A DNA stretch of 64,000 bases from Crocosphaera chwakensis CCY0110. GTDB lineage: Bacteria > Cyanobacteriota > Cyanobacteriia > Cyanobacteriales > Microcystaceae. The DNA lies in assembly GCF_000169335.1 (NCBI RefSeq), contig NZ_AAXW01000010.1:78524-142523 (forward strand), given 5' to 3'. A program made the position numbers and the translations under genes. This document shows positions 35,601 through 43,434 of the stretch, piece by piece (the first letter of the stretch is position 1; each line of letters begins with the position of its first letter). The notes below the pieces were generated by a model. The model ran no database searches. It was not told the origin of the DNA and saw only the letters and a program-made list of their open reading frames with translations.

Positions 35601-37152
35601 TAATTGGGAACTAAAATACGAAGAAAATTTGACCCTAGCCACGGCCAAACCGGACTGTTCAAAGGAACTCTATGAGATTTACCAACTCGATCCCCAACCG
35701 TCGTCCCCTAGCCTAGAAGATATCTTAGAATGTTATCCCCCCGCAGATCGTCAGGCACTGGAGAATGCTTTTCAACTGTTGATCTTTCATGGTATTCCCT
35801 TCGGTTTAGATGTTGAGCTTCACATTTCTGAACAAGACATCCACAGTCTCAACGTGATCGGTCAAGTGATTCGAGATAAAGACGGTCAGATTCTCAAGTT
35901 CTATGGCACTGTTATGGATATTACAGAGCGTAAACGCATCGAACAAGAACTGGTACGTCGTAACCAAGCCCTCGAAGAAGCGATCGCTGTGGCTCAAGTG
36001 GCTGACTCGGCCAATCAAGCTAAAAGCGAGTTTCTAGCCAATATGAGCCATGAAATTCGTACTCCTATCAACTCAATTATGTTGGTAGGCCAACTACTAG
36101 AAGGGACTAAGCTAGATACCCAGCAAAAAAAATTGCTGCAAACCCTGACAAATAATAGCAATCACTTGTTAAATATCATTAATGATATTTTATCCCTCTC
36201 AAAACTAGAATCCCGTAGCCTAGAACTGGAGCATCGCCCTTTCCACCTTAACGAGATGTTCCAAGAGCTTTCTAACACCTTTACCCCACAAGCACAAAGC
36301 AAAGAAATTGGCCTCACGTTTACCATTGCTTCAGATGTTCCTGATGTTTTGATGGGAGATGACTTTCGCTTGCAGCAAGTGTTCAGGAATCTCATTAGTA
36401 ACGCCATTAAGTTCACATCATCTGGTCAAGTGACTGTCAACGCAAGCTGTGATCGTGACTCAGTATCAGAGAAGTCTCAGGTCAATTTATACTTTACCGT
36501 TCAAGACACGGGTATTGGCATTGACCCAGCTAAACAAGAGGATTTGTTTCAGCCCTTTGTACAAGCCGATAACTCAACCACCCGACAATTTGGTGGCACA
36601 GGATTAGGGTTGACTATTTGTCGCCGTATCATTCAAACGATGAACGGAGAAATTGGTCTAGATAGCATAGTGGGAGAAGGTTCTACCTTTTGGCTAAAAA
36701 TCCCTTTTTCTTTGGGGGATAATACCCGTGTTCCTGAAACAGAGGAAACTAACGATTCAAACCAGGAACAACAGACGACTGCACCGACTACTTTGAAAAT
36801 TTTACTGGTGGAAGATTATGAAGATAATCGCTTTTTGATGTTAATGTTGTTGGAGACTTTAGGCTATCAGGCTGACTGGGTAACCAATGGTCAAGAATTT
36901 CTCGATCAAACAGAAGAACAGGACTACGATATTGTCTTTTTGGATTGTCAGATGCCGATATTAGACGGTTACGAGGCTATAAAGCGTTTTCGCCAGCGAG
37001 AAGAGGAAGGCAATCATACGGTGGTGATAGGACTCACCGCGCACGCTATGGAAGGCGATCGCGATAAGTGTTTAGAAGCGGGCATGGATGACTATTTGAG
37101 TAAACCTATCCTCATAGAAAGCTTAGCGAATTTGTTAGAAAAATGGTCTTAA
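32659..37152 (+). CDS. CheB-CheR-PAS-histidine kinase-receiver fusion protein
   Basis: A 1,497-residue signalling protein. Order of domains: CheB methylesterase (about 10-195; Ser20 in GASAGG, His47 in VQHLSP, Asp in SGTGHDGT), CheR methyltransferase (about 210-480; ISACATGEEAYS near 314), a long Glu/Asn-rich coiled coil (about 640-720, repeated TNEEL-type units), three PAS-like domains (to about 1100), histidine kinase (His1131 in NMSHEIRTP, then N- and G-boxes with GTGLGLTI) and receiver (Asp1429 in FLDCQMP). Such fusions are known in bacteria as stand-alone methyl-sensing systems. No chemoreceptor gene is nearby. All active residues are present. Confidence 0.93.
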   Translation: MSSLGKSKNQKFFIIGIGASAGGVQALESFFDSLPDNPNGAFVVVQHLSPSHPSMMTDILQRQTTLPVEQVQDQTLLEPAKVYVLPPRKTIILEERRLRLLDNPPNSPPNVIDRFFESLVDGWGERMIAILLSGTGHDGTKGLQAVSRAGGIALVQSPETAQFTSMPSSAIPSGLVDEILSPQDLAKTVYELIRFSDNFPTSSLQDSNLIDPNQLQEILEILSEKEDIDFSHYKVSTLSRRILHRCALTREENVSQYIERLETSEQEQKLLRQDLLIGATCFFRDREVWELLKEQVLPGKISKLKPGEQLRIWISACATGEEAYSMAIVVDEVLQTIDKTIQVKIFATDLDSRALQVAADGVYPDTIANDISPKRLKRYFEFQGNQYRVKPLLRKMLIIAPQDLTKNAGFSKMHLVSCRNVLIYMQSPLQYQVLRLLHFALMPQGTLILGTSETLGNMRDEFTPVSTKWKIFQKRRDSSLSSLLVTRPSLPSTFKSSVPIKTRQQRFDKILAGLLKLCLQDRQITALLVGADNELLQIFHNSAQLLEHSVGIMSLDVVEQVHPALKLPLSTALHRTRRRNEELALYTGIKLEKEGKEWNVTLRVTPNKNGHDREQILVVFEVETSSNASVQPLRFDAEEEATRQISELEQELQQTRENLQVTIEELETANEEQQATNEELLASNEELQSTNEELQSVNEELYTVNAEHQSKIQELTQLNADIDNLLRSTDIGVIFLDRQFNIRKFTPAATRAVNIKPSDIGRPLTDLTNNLNCPNLIDIVQQVATTQEPYEQEVTISPSHDYLLMRVHPYLQNDKDSEGIVMTFVQVNELKQVQQHLKQANILLEKLYEASPAGLCLFDQELKFIRVNQALSRINGVSIEGHLGKTLHDIAPQLAEYLEGILQQVINTGEAICNIEVRGIMPATPEVERCWIASYYPVDFINDGRGVGAVVVEITQRVQAEVALRNSQMRLQEAQRLAKVGNWELKYEENLTLATAKPDCSKELYEIYQLDPQPSSPSLEDILECYPPADRQALENAFQLLIFHGIPFGLDVELHISEQDIHSLNVIGQVIRDKDGQILKFYGTVMDITERKRIEQELVRRNQALEEAIAVAQVADSANQAKSEFLANMSHEIRTPINSIMLVGQLLEGTKLDTQQKKLLQTLTNNSNHLLNIINDILSLSKLESRSLELEHRPFHLNEMFQELSNTFTPQAQSKEIGLTFTIASDVPDVLMGDDFRLQQVFRNLISNAIKFTSSGQVTVNASCDRDSVSEKSQVNLYFTVQDTGIGIDPAKQEDLFQPFVQADNSTTRQFGGTGLGLTICRRIIQTMNGEIGLDSIVGEGSTFWLKIPFSLGDNTRVPETEETNDSNQEQQTTAPTTLKILLVEDYEDNRFLMLMLLETLGYQADWVTNGQEFLDQTEEQDYDIVFLDCQMPILDGYEAIKRFRQREEEGNHTVVIGLTAHAMEGDRDKCLEAGMDDYLSKPILIESLANLLEKWS

Positions 37153-37153
37153 T

Positions 37154-37708
37154 CTAAGCTGTTGCTGTTACGCGAGAAAATAAGGCGATCGCTGCACTGA
37201 TAAAAGCAGGGATATCATGAGGGTTACGACTGGTGACTAAGTTACCATCAATGACCACTTCTTCATCTACCCAGTTAGCACCTGCATTTTTCAGGTCTGT
37301 TTTTAGAGATGGCCAAGAGGTGATTTTTCGACCTTGCACCGCCTCAGCTTCTACTAAAGTCCAAGGACCATGACAAATGGCTGCCACTGGTTTATCTGCG
37401 GTGAAAAATGCTTTAATAAACTCAACAACAGACGGGTTAGTTCTCAGTTGATCAGGGTTAGCCACACCACCAGGAAGCAGTAATGCGTCATAATCATCAG
37501 GGTTAGCTTGATTTAATGCGACATCGACGTTAAATTCGTCTGCTTTATCATAATGATTCCATCCTCGCACTGTTTTATCCTTCGGGGAAATCAGATGAGT
37601 GGTTGCACCAGCATCATCAAATGCTTGACGAGGTTTTGTCATTTCAACTTGTTCAAACCCGTCTGTAACTAAAATCGCAATTTTCTTATTTTGTAGTTCT
37701 TTTGTCAT
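37154..37708 (-). CDS. DJ-1/PfpI-family protein
   Basis: A 184-residue protein of the DJ-1/PfpI family. The nucleophile elbow AAICHGPW places Cys112 with His113; Glu19 in DGFEQVE is the usual partner. LLLPGG at 77-81 is also conserved. Relatives include YhbO-type stress proteins, deglycases and peptidases; which activity applies here cannot be read. The gene converges on the CheB-CheR kinase gene, with one base between the stop codons. Confidence 0.9.
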   Translation of the reverse strand: MTKELQNKKIAILVTDGFEQVEMTKPRQAFDDAGATTHLISPKDKTVRGWNHYDKADEFNVDVALNQANPDDYDALLLPGGVANPDQLRTNPSVVEFIKAFFTADKPVAAICHGPWTLVEAEAVQGRKITSWPSLKTDLKNAGANWVDEEVVIDGNLVTSRNPHDIPAFISAAIALFSRVTATA

Positions 37709-37869
37709 GATTATTTTCTACTCTATTTAAGATTGTTTGTTTCTACTAAAAACAGCCTATCGAGTTCATTAAGATATATCCATCACACTTAAGATAGAGA
37801 TTTAATAACTAAGAGATACAGCCATTGCTTAAAATGAGACTAGGAACATTAATTGAGTTAACAAAAATT

Positions 37870-38157
37870 ATGACTTTGTTAGAACAACTAAAAAGTAAAC
37901 TTGAAGTTTATAAACCGATACTTCTAGAAAAATACAACATCCATCAATTAGGCATTTTTGGATTAGTTGAAAATTGTAACAATAATCAAGAATTAAACAT
38001 CTTGATTGATTATATTGAAGCTCCTAGTTTACTAGATTTGGTTGAATTAGAAAATTGGTTAACGGAAAAATTAACAATTACTGTTCATATTTTTACTAAA
38101 AATGGACTAAAAGGACAAAGACGACAAAGAATTCTATCAGAAGTATCCTATATATGA
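37870..38157 (+). CDS. MNT-type nucleotidyltransferase antitoxin, catalytic motif degenerate
   Basis: A 95-residue MNT-fold protein from ATG 37870; the longer frame starts at 37825 without support. In active MntA proteins the signature is G-S-x-A-R-G ... D-x-D. Here the first part reads GIFGLVENC, so the Ser is Leu, and the second reads ELNILIDY, so the two Asp are Glu and Asn. The AMPylation activity is therefore probably lost. It overlaps the HEPN gene by four bases (ATGA), as in mntA-hepT operons. The downstream HEPN gene is also damaged. Confidence 0.75.
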   Translation: MTLLEQLKSKLEVYKPILLEKYNIHQLGIFGLVENCNNNQELNILIDYIEAPSLLDLVELENWLTEKLTITVHIFTKNGLKGQRRQRILSEVSYI

Positions 38158-38483
38158 CAAGAAGAGAATTGAATGAATATCTTAACGATATCCTAATGGC
38201 AATAGACCAAGTTCAATCATTGACTTATCAACAAAGTTTTGAAAGCTTTAAAAATAATTCAGTCAACTTTTTAGCTATTATTCAAAATTTAGTGATTATT
38301 GGAGAGGCTATTAAAAATGTTTCCAGTGATGTCAGAGAAGATTATCCTCACGTTCCCTGGAAATCAATAGCAGGAATGCGAGATAAATTAGTTCATGAAT
38401 ATTGGGCAATTGATGAACAAGTTGTCTGAAAAGTTATCACCAATAATATCCCGTAACTTAAAATAGATATTTCAAGAAAATAA
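38154..38483 (+). pseudogene. HEPN-family (DUF86) toxin with decayed C-terminus
   Basis: The open frame (38154-38429) gives 91 residues, while HepT/DUF86 proteins usually have about 110-120. The RNase motif RDKLVHEY (R-x4-H) is present. After IDEQVV the frame hits TGA, where relatives have Trp; it continues with KVITNNIP, then TAA, then LKIDISRK and TAA (38481-38483). Both stops fit single transitions (TGG to TGA, CAA to TAA). The remaining protein ends within the C-terminal helix. Together with the damaged MNT partner this looks like a pair in decay. Confidence 0.72.
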
Positions 38484-38532
38484 TGCTAAAATTATCTATA
38501 TTTTTAACTAAGATGTAATCAAGAAATAAATT

Positions 38533-39519
38533 ATGACAATTAAAGCATTTGTTACAGGAGGAACCGGGTTTATCGGTGCAAACTTAGTAAGACTCTTATT
38601 AAAAGAAGGTTATGAAGTTCGAGCTTTAGTTCGTCCCCAAAGTAATTTAGATAACCTCAAAAACTTAGATATTGAAATTGTTAAAGGGGATCTCAATGAT
38701 ATCAATTTAGTTGAGAAAATAAGAGGCTGTCATGTTCTCTTTCATGTGGCAGCCCATTACTCTTTATATCAAGCTGATAAAGATAAATTATATGAAAGCA
38801 ATGTGTTAGGAACTCGCTCTATTTTAAACGCAGCTAAACAAGCTAATATTGAACGCATTGTTTACACAAGTTCTGTGGCTGCGATCGGTGTAGGAAAACC
38901 AGGAGAAATCGTTAACGAAAGCCATCAAAGTCCTGTTAATAAATTAGTCGGACATTACAAAAAATCAAAATATTGGGCTGAACAAGAAGCCAAAAAAGCT
39001 ATCATTAATGGGCAAGATATTGTTATCGTTAATCCTAGTACACCCATCGGACCATTAGATATTAAACCCACCCCCACTGGCGACATTATTTTACGTTTTT
39101 TACGCCGTCAAATGCCCGCTTATGTCAATACTGGTTTAAATATTATTGATGTGCGAGACGTAGCGCAAGGTCATCTGTTAGCATTAAAAAAAGGTATGAT
39201 CGGGGAACGTTATATTTTAGGCAACAAAAACCTAAGTTTAAAAGCCTTATTAGAACAATTATCCCTATTAACAGGGTTAAAAGCTCCTCAACAAACCTTA
39301 CCTTTGTGGTTACCTTTAACTGTGGCTTGGATGGAAGAAACTTTATTCTCTCCTTTGGGTAAAAAACCGTCTATTCCTATTGATGGGGTGAAAATGTCTA
39401 AACAACCAATGTATTATGATCCATCTAAAGCCATTAATCAATTAGGTTTACCTTCTTCTCCCATTGAAATAGCTTTAAAAGATGCCATCGATTGGTTTAG
39501 CAATAATGGTTATGCTTAA
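38533..39519 (+). CDS. hpnA: NAD-dependent sugar epimerase/dehydratase, HpnA-like
   Basis: A 328-residue extended short-chain dehydrogenase. The NAD site is TGGTGFIGANLV (8-19), the catalytic Ser-Tyr-Lys is in TSSVAAIG and HYKKSKYWAE. The wording and length fit HpnA, the hopanoid-associated sugar epimerase. No other hopanoid genes are visible, so the role in hopanoid tailoring is not confirmed by context. Next genes on the same strand are an ABC ATPase (59 bases) and an aminopeptidase. Confidence 0.82.
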   Translation: MTIKAFVTGGTGFIGANLVRLLLKEGYEVRALVRPQSNLDNLKNLDIEIVKGDLNDINLVEKIRGCHVLFHVAAHYSLYQADKDKLYESNVLGTRSILNAAKQANIERIVYTSSVAAIGVGKPGEIVNESHQSPVNKLVGHYKKSKYWAEQEAKKAIINGQDIVIVNPSTPIGPLDIKPTPTGDIILRFLRRQMPAYVNTGLNIIDVRDVAQGHLLALKKGMIGERYILGNKNLSLKALLEQLSLLTGLKAPQQTLPLWLPLTVAWMEETLFSPLGKKPSIPIDGVKMSKQPMYYDPSKAINQLGLPSSPIEIALKDAIDWFSNNGYA

Positions 39520-39578
39520 ATTAATTACTTTTTAAAAAAATCAAAATAATAGAATATTTAGTAACTAAAAAAATTATT

Positions 39579-40577
39579 ATGTCTGTTATTGATGTCCATA
39601 ATCTTAGCAAAATCTATAAAGTTTCTTCAAAAAAACCTGGATTCAAAGGAACAATTAATCATTTTTTCAAGAGAACTTATCGAGATATTATCGCTGTTGA
39701 AGATGTATCATTTACCATTAACTCAGGTGAAATAGTTGGCTTTTTAGGGGCAAATGGTGCAGGGAAAACAACTACATTAAAAATGCTAACTGGATTAATT
39801 CATCCCTCAACTGGTGAAGTAAAAATAGTTGGACATATTCCTTTTAAGCGTCATCCTAAGTTCTTAAAACAGATGAGTTTAATTATGGGACAAAAACAGC
39901 AATTATTATGGGATCTTCCTGCTTTAGATTCTTTAAAAATTAATGCTGCTGTTTATGAAATTCCTGACAAGATTTTTTACCAAAGATTACAAGAATTATC
40001 AGAAATGCTGTCTATCAAAGAAGAATTAACCCAACCGGTTCGTAAACTTTCTTTAGGACAGAGAATGAAAGCAGAATTACTCGCTGCTTTGTTACATCAT
40101 CCTCAAGTTTTGTTTTTAGATGAACCCACATTAGGGTTGGATGTTAATTCTCAAGCTGCAATTCGTTCTTTTTTAAAAGAATATAATCAAAGATATGAAG
40201 CAACTATTTTATTAACCAGTCATTATATGGCTGATATTACTGCATTGTGTGAAAGAGTTTTATTGATTCACGAAGGACAATTAATTTATGATGGTAACTT
40301 AGAAGAATTAGTAGAAAAGTTTACCCCATATAAGGAGGTCAATGTTGAACTATCCTATCCTTTATCATCAGATAAACTCGCTCATTACGGACAAGTTGAA
40401 AATGTAAAAGGTCAAGAAGTTAGATTTTTAGTTAAACAAGAAAACCTAACAGAAACTATCGCTAAAATTTTAGCTCAATTAGAAGTCAATGATCTGAATG
40501 TCACTGAACCCCCTATTGAAGAAGTGGTTAGTCAAATCTTTTCTAGGGGTAATGTTGATATAATCGATAAACATTAG
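39579..40577 (+). CDS. ABC transporter ATP-binding protein, ABC-2 export type
   Basis: A 332-residue ATPase. Walker A GANGAGKTT (about 64-72), signature LSLGQRMKAE, Walker B VLFLDEPTLGLD and switch His in LTSHYMAD. The C-terminal extension (about 230-332) is typical of the COG4586-type exporters that pair with two ABC-2 permeases. No permease is adjacent, so partners are elsewhere. It is 12 bases upstream of the aminopeptidase gene and probably co-transcribed. Confidence 0.88.
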   Translation: MSVIDVHNLSKIYKVSSKKPGFKGTINHFFKRTYRDIIAVEDVSFTINSGEIVGFLGANGAGKTTTLKMLTGLIHPSTGEVKIVGHIPFKRHPKFLKQMSLIMGQKQQLLWDLPALDSLKINAAVYEIPDKIFYQRLQELSEMLSIKEELTQPVRKLSLGQRMKAELLAALLHHPQVLFLDEPTLGLDVNSQAAIRSFLKEYNQRYEATILLTSHYMADITALCERVLLIHEGQLIYDGNLEELVEKFTPYKEVNVELSYPLSSDKLAHYGQVENVKGQEVRFLVKQENLTETIAKILAQLEVNDLNVTEPPIEEVVSQIFSRGNVDIIDKH

Positions 40578-40589
40578 AAATAAAACAAT

Positions 40590-41951
40590 ATGATTGATAT
40601 TAATACCTTAAAAAATCGCAGGAAAAAACTAGCTAGTTTGATTAATTTTCCTACAGTATTATGGTCAGGAAAGTCACCTTCCAAAAATTTCAAAGCTAAC
40701 CATTATCCTTTTCGTGCTAGTAGTCATTTTCTCTATTTTACAGGAATTCCCTTAGAAAATGCAGCAATACGACTAGAAAATGATAAATTAGACTTATTTA
40801 TGGATAATCCTTCTCCTGATAGTACCCTATGGCATGGAGAAATGCCAACGAGAGAAGATATTGCAAGAAAAATAGAAGCTAACAATGCTTATCCGATGAA
40901 AATATTAAAAGATAAAATAGATGGGGTTGCGACGATTCCCGTTCAAGACATTGTTACTTATGAAAAACAAAGAAAAATATTACAGCGTCCCTTATCTATT
41001 AATCAAGATTCAAAAGATATTGATCATCAATTAATGAAAGCTATTATAAGTTTACGATTAACCCATGATGAGATGGCTTTAAAGGAAATAAAAAAAGCGA
41101 TTAATATTTCTGTTGAAGCTCATAAAAAGGGTATAAAATCAACTAAAAAATGTGCAACAGAAGCAGAAGTTAGAGCAGTGATGGAAAGTCATATAATGAG
41201 TCAAAATATGACTTGTGCTTATAATAGTATTGTTACTGTTCATGGAGAAATTTTACACAACGAAACCTATAATAATTTATTAGAATCAGGGGATTTATTA
41301 CTAGCAGATGTGGGAGCAGAAAGTGCTTTAGGATGGGCTTCAGATATTACAAGAACTTGGCCAGTGAATGGACAGTTTTCTAGTTCTCAAAGAGACATTT
41401 ATGATGTTGTTTTAGCGGCTCATGATGCTTGTATAGAAAAGATGCAAGCAGGAATAGAATATCGAGATATTCATCTTTTAGGAGCTAAAATAATTGCAGA
41501 AGGATTAGTTAATTTAGGCATTTTAAAAGGCAATCCTGAAACCTTAGTAGAAAAAGACGCTCATGCTATATTTTTTCCTCATGGAATTGGTCATTTATTA
41601 GGATTAGATGTTCATGATATGGAAGACTTAGGAGACTTAGCAGGGTATGAAGACGGAAGAACCAGAAGCGATCGCTTTGGGTTAGGATATTTACGATTAG
41701 ATCGACCTTTAAAACCTGGTATGGTAGTTACAATAGAACCCGGATTTTATCAAGTTCAGGCTATTTTAAATCATCCTCAATTTAAAGAGAAATATAATCA
41801 AGTAGTTAATTGGGATAAATTAAAACAATTTTCTGATGTTAGAGGAATTCGTATTGAAGATGATATTTTAGTCACAGAAACAGGAACAGAAATATTAACC
41901 AAAAACTTACCCACTCAAGCTGAAGAGATTGAGGAAATTATGGTTGAATAG
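40590..41951 (+). CDS. pepP: Xaa-Pro aminopeptidase, family M24
   Basis: A 453-residue aminopeptidase P with an N-terminal creatinase-like domain (RASSHFLYFTGIPLEN) and the C-terminal pita-bread domain. The metal ligands are visible: the Asp pair in LLADVGAESALGWASDITRT, the His in FFPHGIGHLLGLDVHD, and Glu in VTIEPGFYQ and GIRIEDDIL. It removes N-terminal residues next to proline. Cytoplasmic; no signal peptide. Length agrees with the family. Confidence 0.92.
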   Translation: MIDINTLKNRRKKLASLINFPTVLWSGKSPSKNFKANHYPFRASSHFLYFTGIPLENAAIRLENDKLDLFMDNPSPDSTLWHGEMPTREDIARKIEANNAYPMKILKDKIDGVATIPVQDIVTYEKQRKILQRPLSINQDSKDIDHQLMKAIISLRLTHDEMALKEIKKAINISVEAHKKGIKSTKKCATEAEVRAVMESHIMSQNMTCAYNSIVTVHGEILHNETYNNLLESGDLLLADVGAESALGWASDITRTWPVNGQFSSSQRDIYDVVLAAHDACIEKMQAGIEYRDIHLLGAKIIAEGLVNLGILKGNPETLVEKDAHAIFFPHGIGHLLGLDVHDMEDLGDLAGYEDGRTRSDRFGLGYLRLDRPLKPGMVVTIEPGFYQVQAILNHPQFKEKYNQVVNWDKLKQFSDVRGIRIEDDILVTETGTEILTKNLPTQAEEIEEIMVE

Positions 41952-42101
41952 ATCCAATACCTACTCAACTGCTCACTAAATTCACCCAAATGGATGACCC
42001 CTTATAATCCTTTATGATGAGGTCAGCTAATCCCCACTGTTTTAAACTGGTAGCTACACAAAATCAGCTAACTTTCTTAAAAGGTTGAGGAGAGTATCAT
42101 T

Positions 42102-42320
42102 ATGAGTCCCTCAGAACAAAATCAAAAACTGGTACGCTTTTTACAACAAGAATTGAACATTCCTGCTGAGTCCATTGCTTTAGTGCAACGTCATCCTGAA
42201 CTACCTTATAGTTCTTTTCCTATGTTATTGTGGCGTTACGGATTAATTAGCATTACTCAATTAGACAAAATTTTTGATTGGTTAGATCATAGTTTATCCC
42301 GTTCAGCAAAACACTTTTAG
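42102..42320 (+). CDS. DUF2949 protein
   Basis: A 72-residue protein from a small cyanobacterial family (DUF2949). The motif LPYSSFPMLLWRYGLISITQ is characteristic. GGAG (AGGAGAG) lies about 8 bases before the ATG. The role is unknown. It lies 75 bases upstream of an LD-carboxypeptidase gene. Confidence 0.85.
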   Translation: MSPSEQNQKLVRFLQQELNIPAESIALVQRHPELPYSSFPMLLWRYGLISITQLDKIFDWLDHSLSRSAKHF

Positions 42321-42394
42321 ATAAAAAAATACAATAAAATAAGACAATTAACATCACGTCTTACCCTTAAAAACAGGGAAAAATAAAAAAGTTA

Positions 42395-43297
42395 ATGACT
42401 TCAATCGATGTTTGGAAACAACCCCCTTATTTAAAACCTGGTGATACCATTGTAGGGATTTCTCCCAGTGGAGCCATTAAAGACCTTGCTGCGGTAGAAA
42501 AAGCCAGAGAAATTGTGCGATCGCAGGGTTATAATCTAGCATTAGATAAACATTGGAACGCCCATTATGGTTATTTAGCTGGCACCGATGAACAACGTCG
42601 AGAAGCCTTATTAGAAGCATTAACAAACTCCAATTATAAAGCTATTATCGCTGTGCGTGGGGGTTATGGTGCAGCCAGATTATTAGAAGCAGAAGACTGG
42701 GAAACTATCTTTAGAAATAATCCTAAATGGATCATTGGTTTTTCCGATATTACGGGCTTACTCTGGAAACTAGCAAGGCTTAACATTTATAGTATTCACG
42801 GACCGGTATTAGTTAGTTTAGCCAAGGAACCAGAATGGTCATTAAAACGACTATTTAACTATCTTCAAGGTCATCCCTTACCCCCGTTACAAGGAGAAGG
42901 GTGGGGAAATGGCCAAGCGGAAGGATGGTTATTACCCGCTAACTTAACCGTCGCCACCCACTTACTGGGAACCCCCCTAAAACCCCCCTTAGACGGCGCA
43001 ATTTTAGCACTAGAAGACGTAGGAGAACCCCCTTACCGTATAGATCGAATGTTGACACAATGGCGGTTAATAGGTGCATTTCGTGAGGTTAAAGGGATTG
43101 CCTTGGGACGGTTTAGTAGTAGTCACGCTTCTTCGCATAGCTGGACTGTAGAAGAGGTATTACGCGATCGCTTAGGGGATCTCGGTATTCCCATTGTTTC
43201 TGAGTTACCCTTTGGTCATGAGGGAGTTAACGCTATGTTACCCGTGGGGATGAAGGTTAGGTTAGACGGGGATCAGGGGATACTTACAAGGGTGTAG
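42395..43297 (+). CDS. ldcA: LD-carboxypeptidase, family S66
   Basis: A 300-residue S66 peptidase. Catalytic residues are Ser117 (GFSDITG), Glu207 (LALEDVGE) and His275 (LPFGHEG); the HGPVL segment is also conserved. These enzymes cut the L-Lys/DAP-D-Ala bond of the murein tetrapeptide in recycling, or in some cases peptide antibiotics (MccF). A class A penicillin-binding protein follows, so a cell-wall role is likely. No signal peptide, so cytoplasmic. Confidence 0.9.
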   Translation: MTSIDVWKQPPYLKPGDTIVGISPSGAIKDLAAVEKAREIVRSQGYNLALDKHWNAHYGYLAGTDEQRREALLEALTNSNYKAIIAVRGGYGAARLLEAEDWETIFRNNPKWIIGFSDITGLLWKLARLNIYSIHGPVLVSLAKEPEWSLKRLFNYLQGHPLPPLQGEGWGNGQAEGWLLPANLTVATHLLGTPLKPPLDGAILALEDVGEPPYRIDRMLTQWRLIGAFREVKGIALGRFSSSHASSHSWTVEEVLRDRLGDLGIPIVSELPFGHEGVNAMLPVGMKVRLDGDQGILTRV

Positions 43298-43323
43298 GGT
43301 ATAGGGAGGGAGATTAAAACTAT

Positions 43324-43343
43324 TGCCTTTTGCCTTTTGCCTT
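43324..43343. repeat. Short tandem repeat TTTTGCC
   Basis: About three units of the 7-mer TTTTGCC before the PBP gene. Such heptamer repeats are common in cyanobacterial spacers. Confidence 0.5.
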
Positions 43344-43434
43344 CTAAGAGAAAATACTGTCATTGTTAACGCATTAGGATAAGATGATAAAAAATTAATC
43401 AACTGCCGTCGTCAATATTGGGTGAGGAGTTAGG

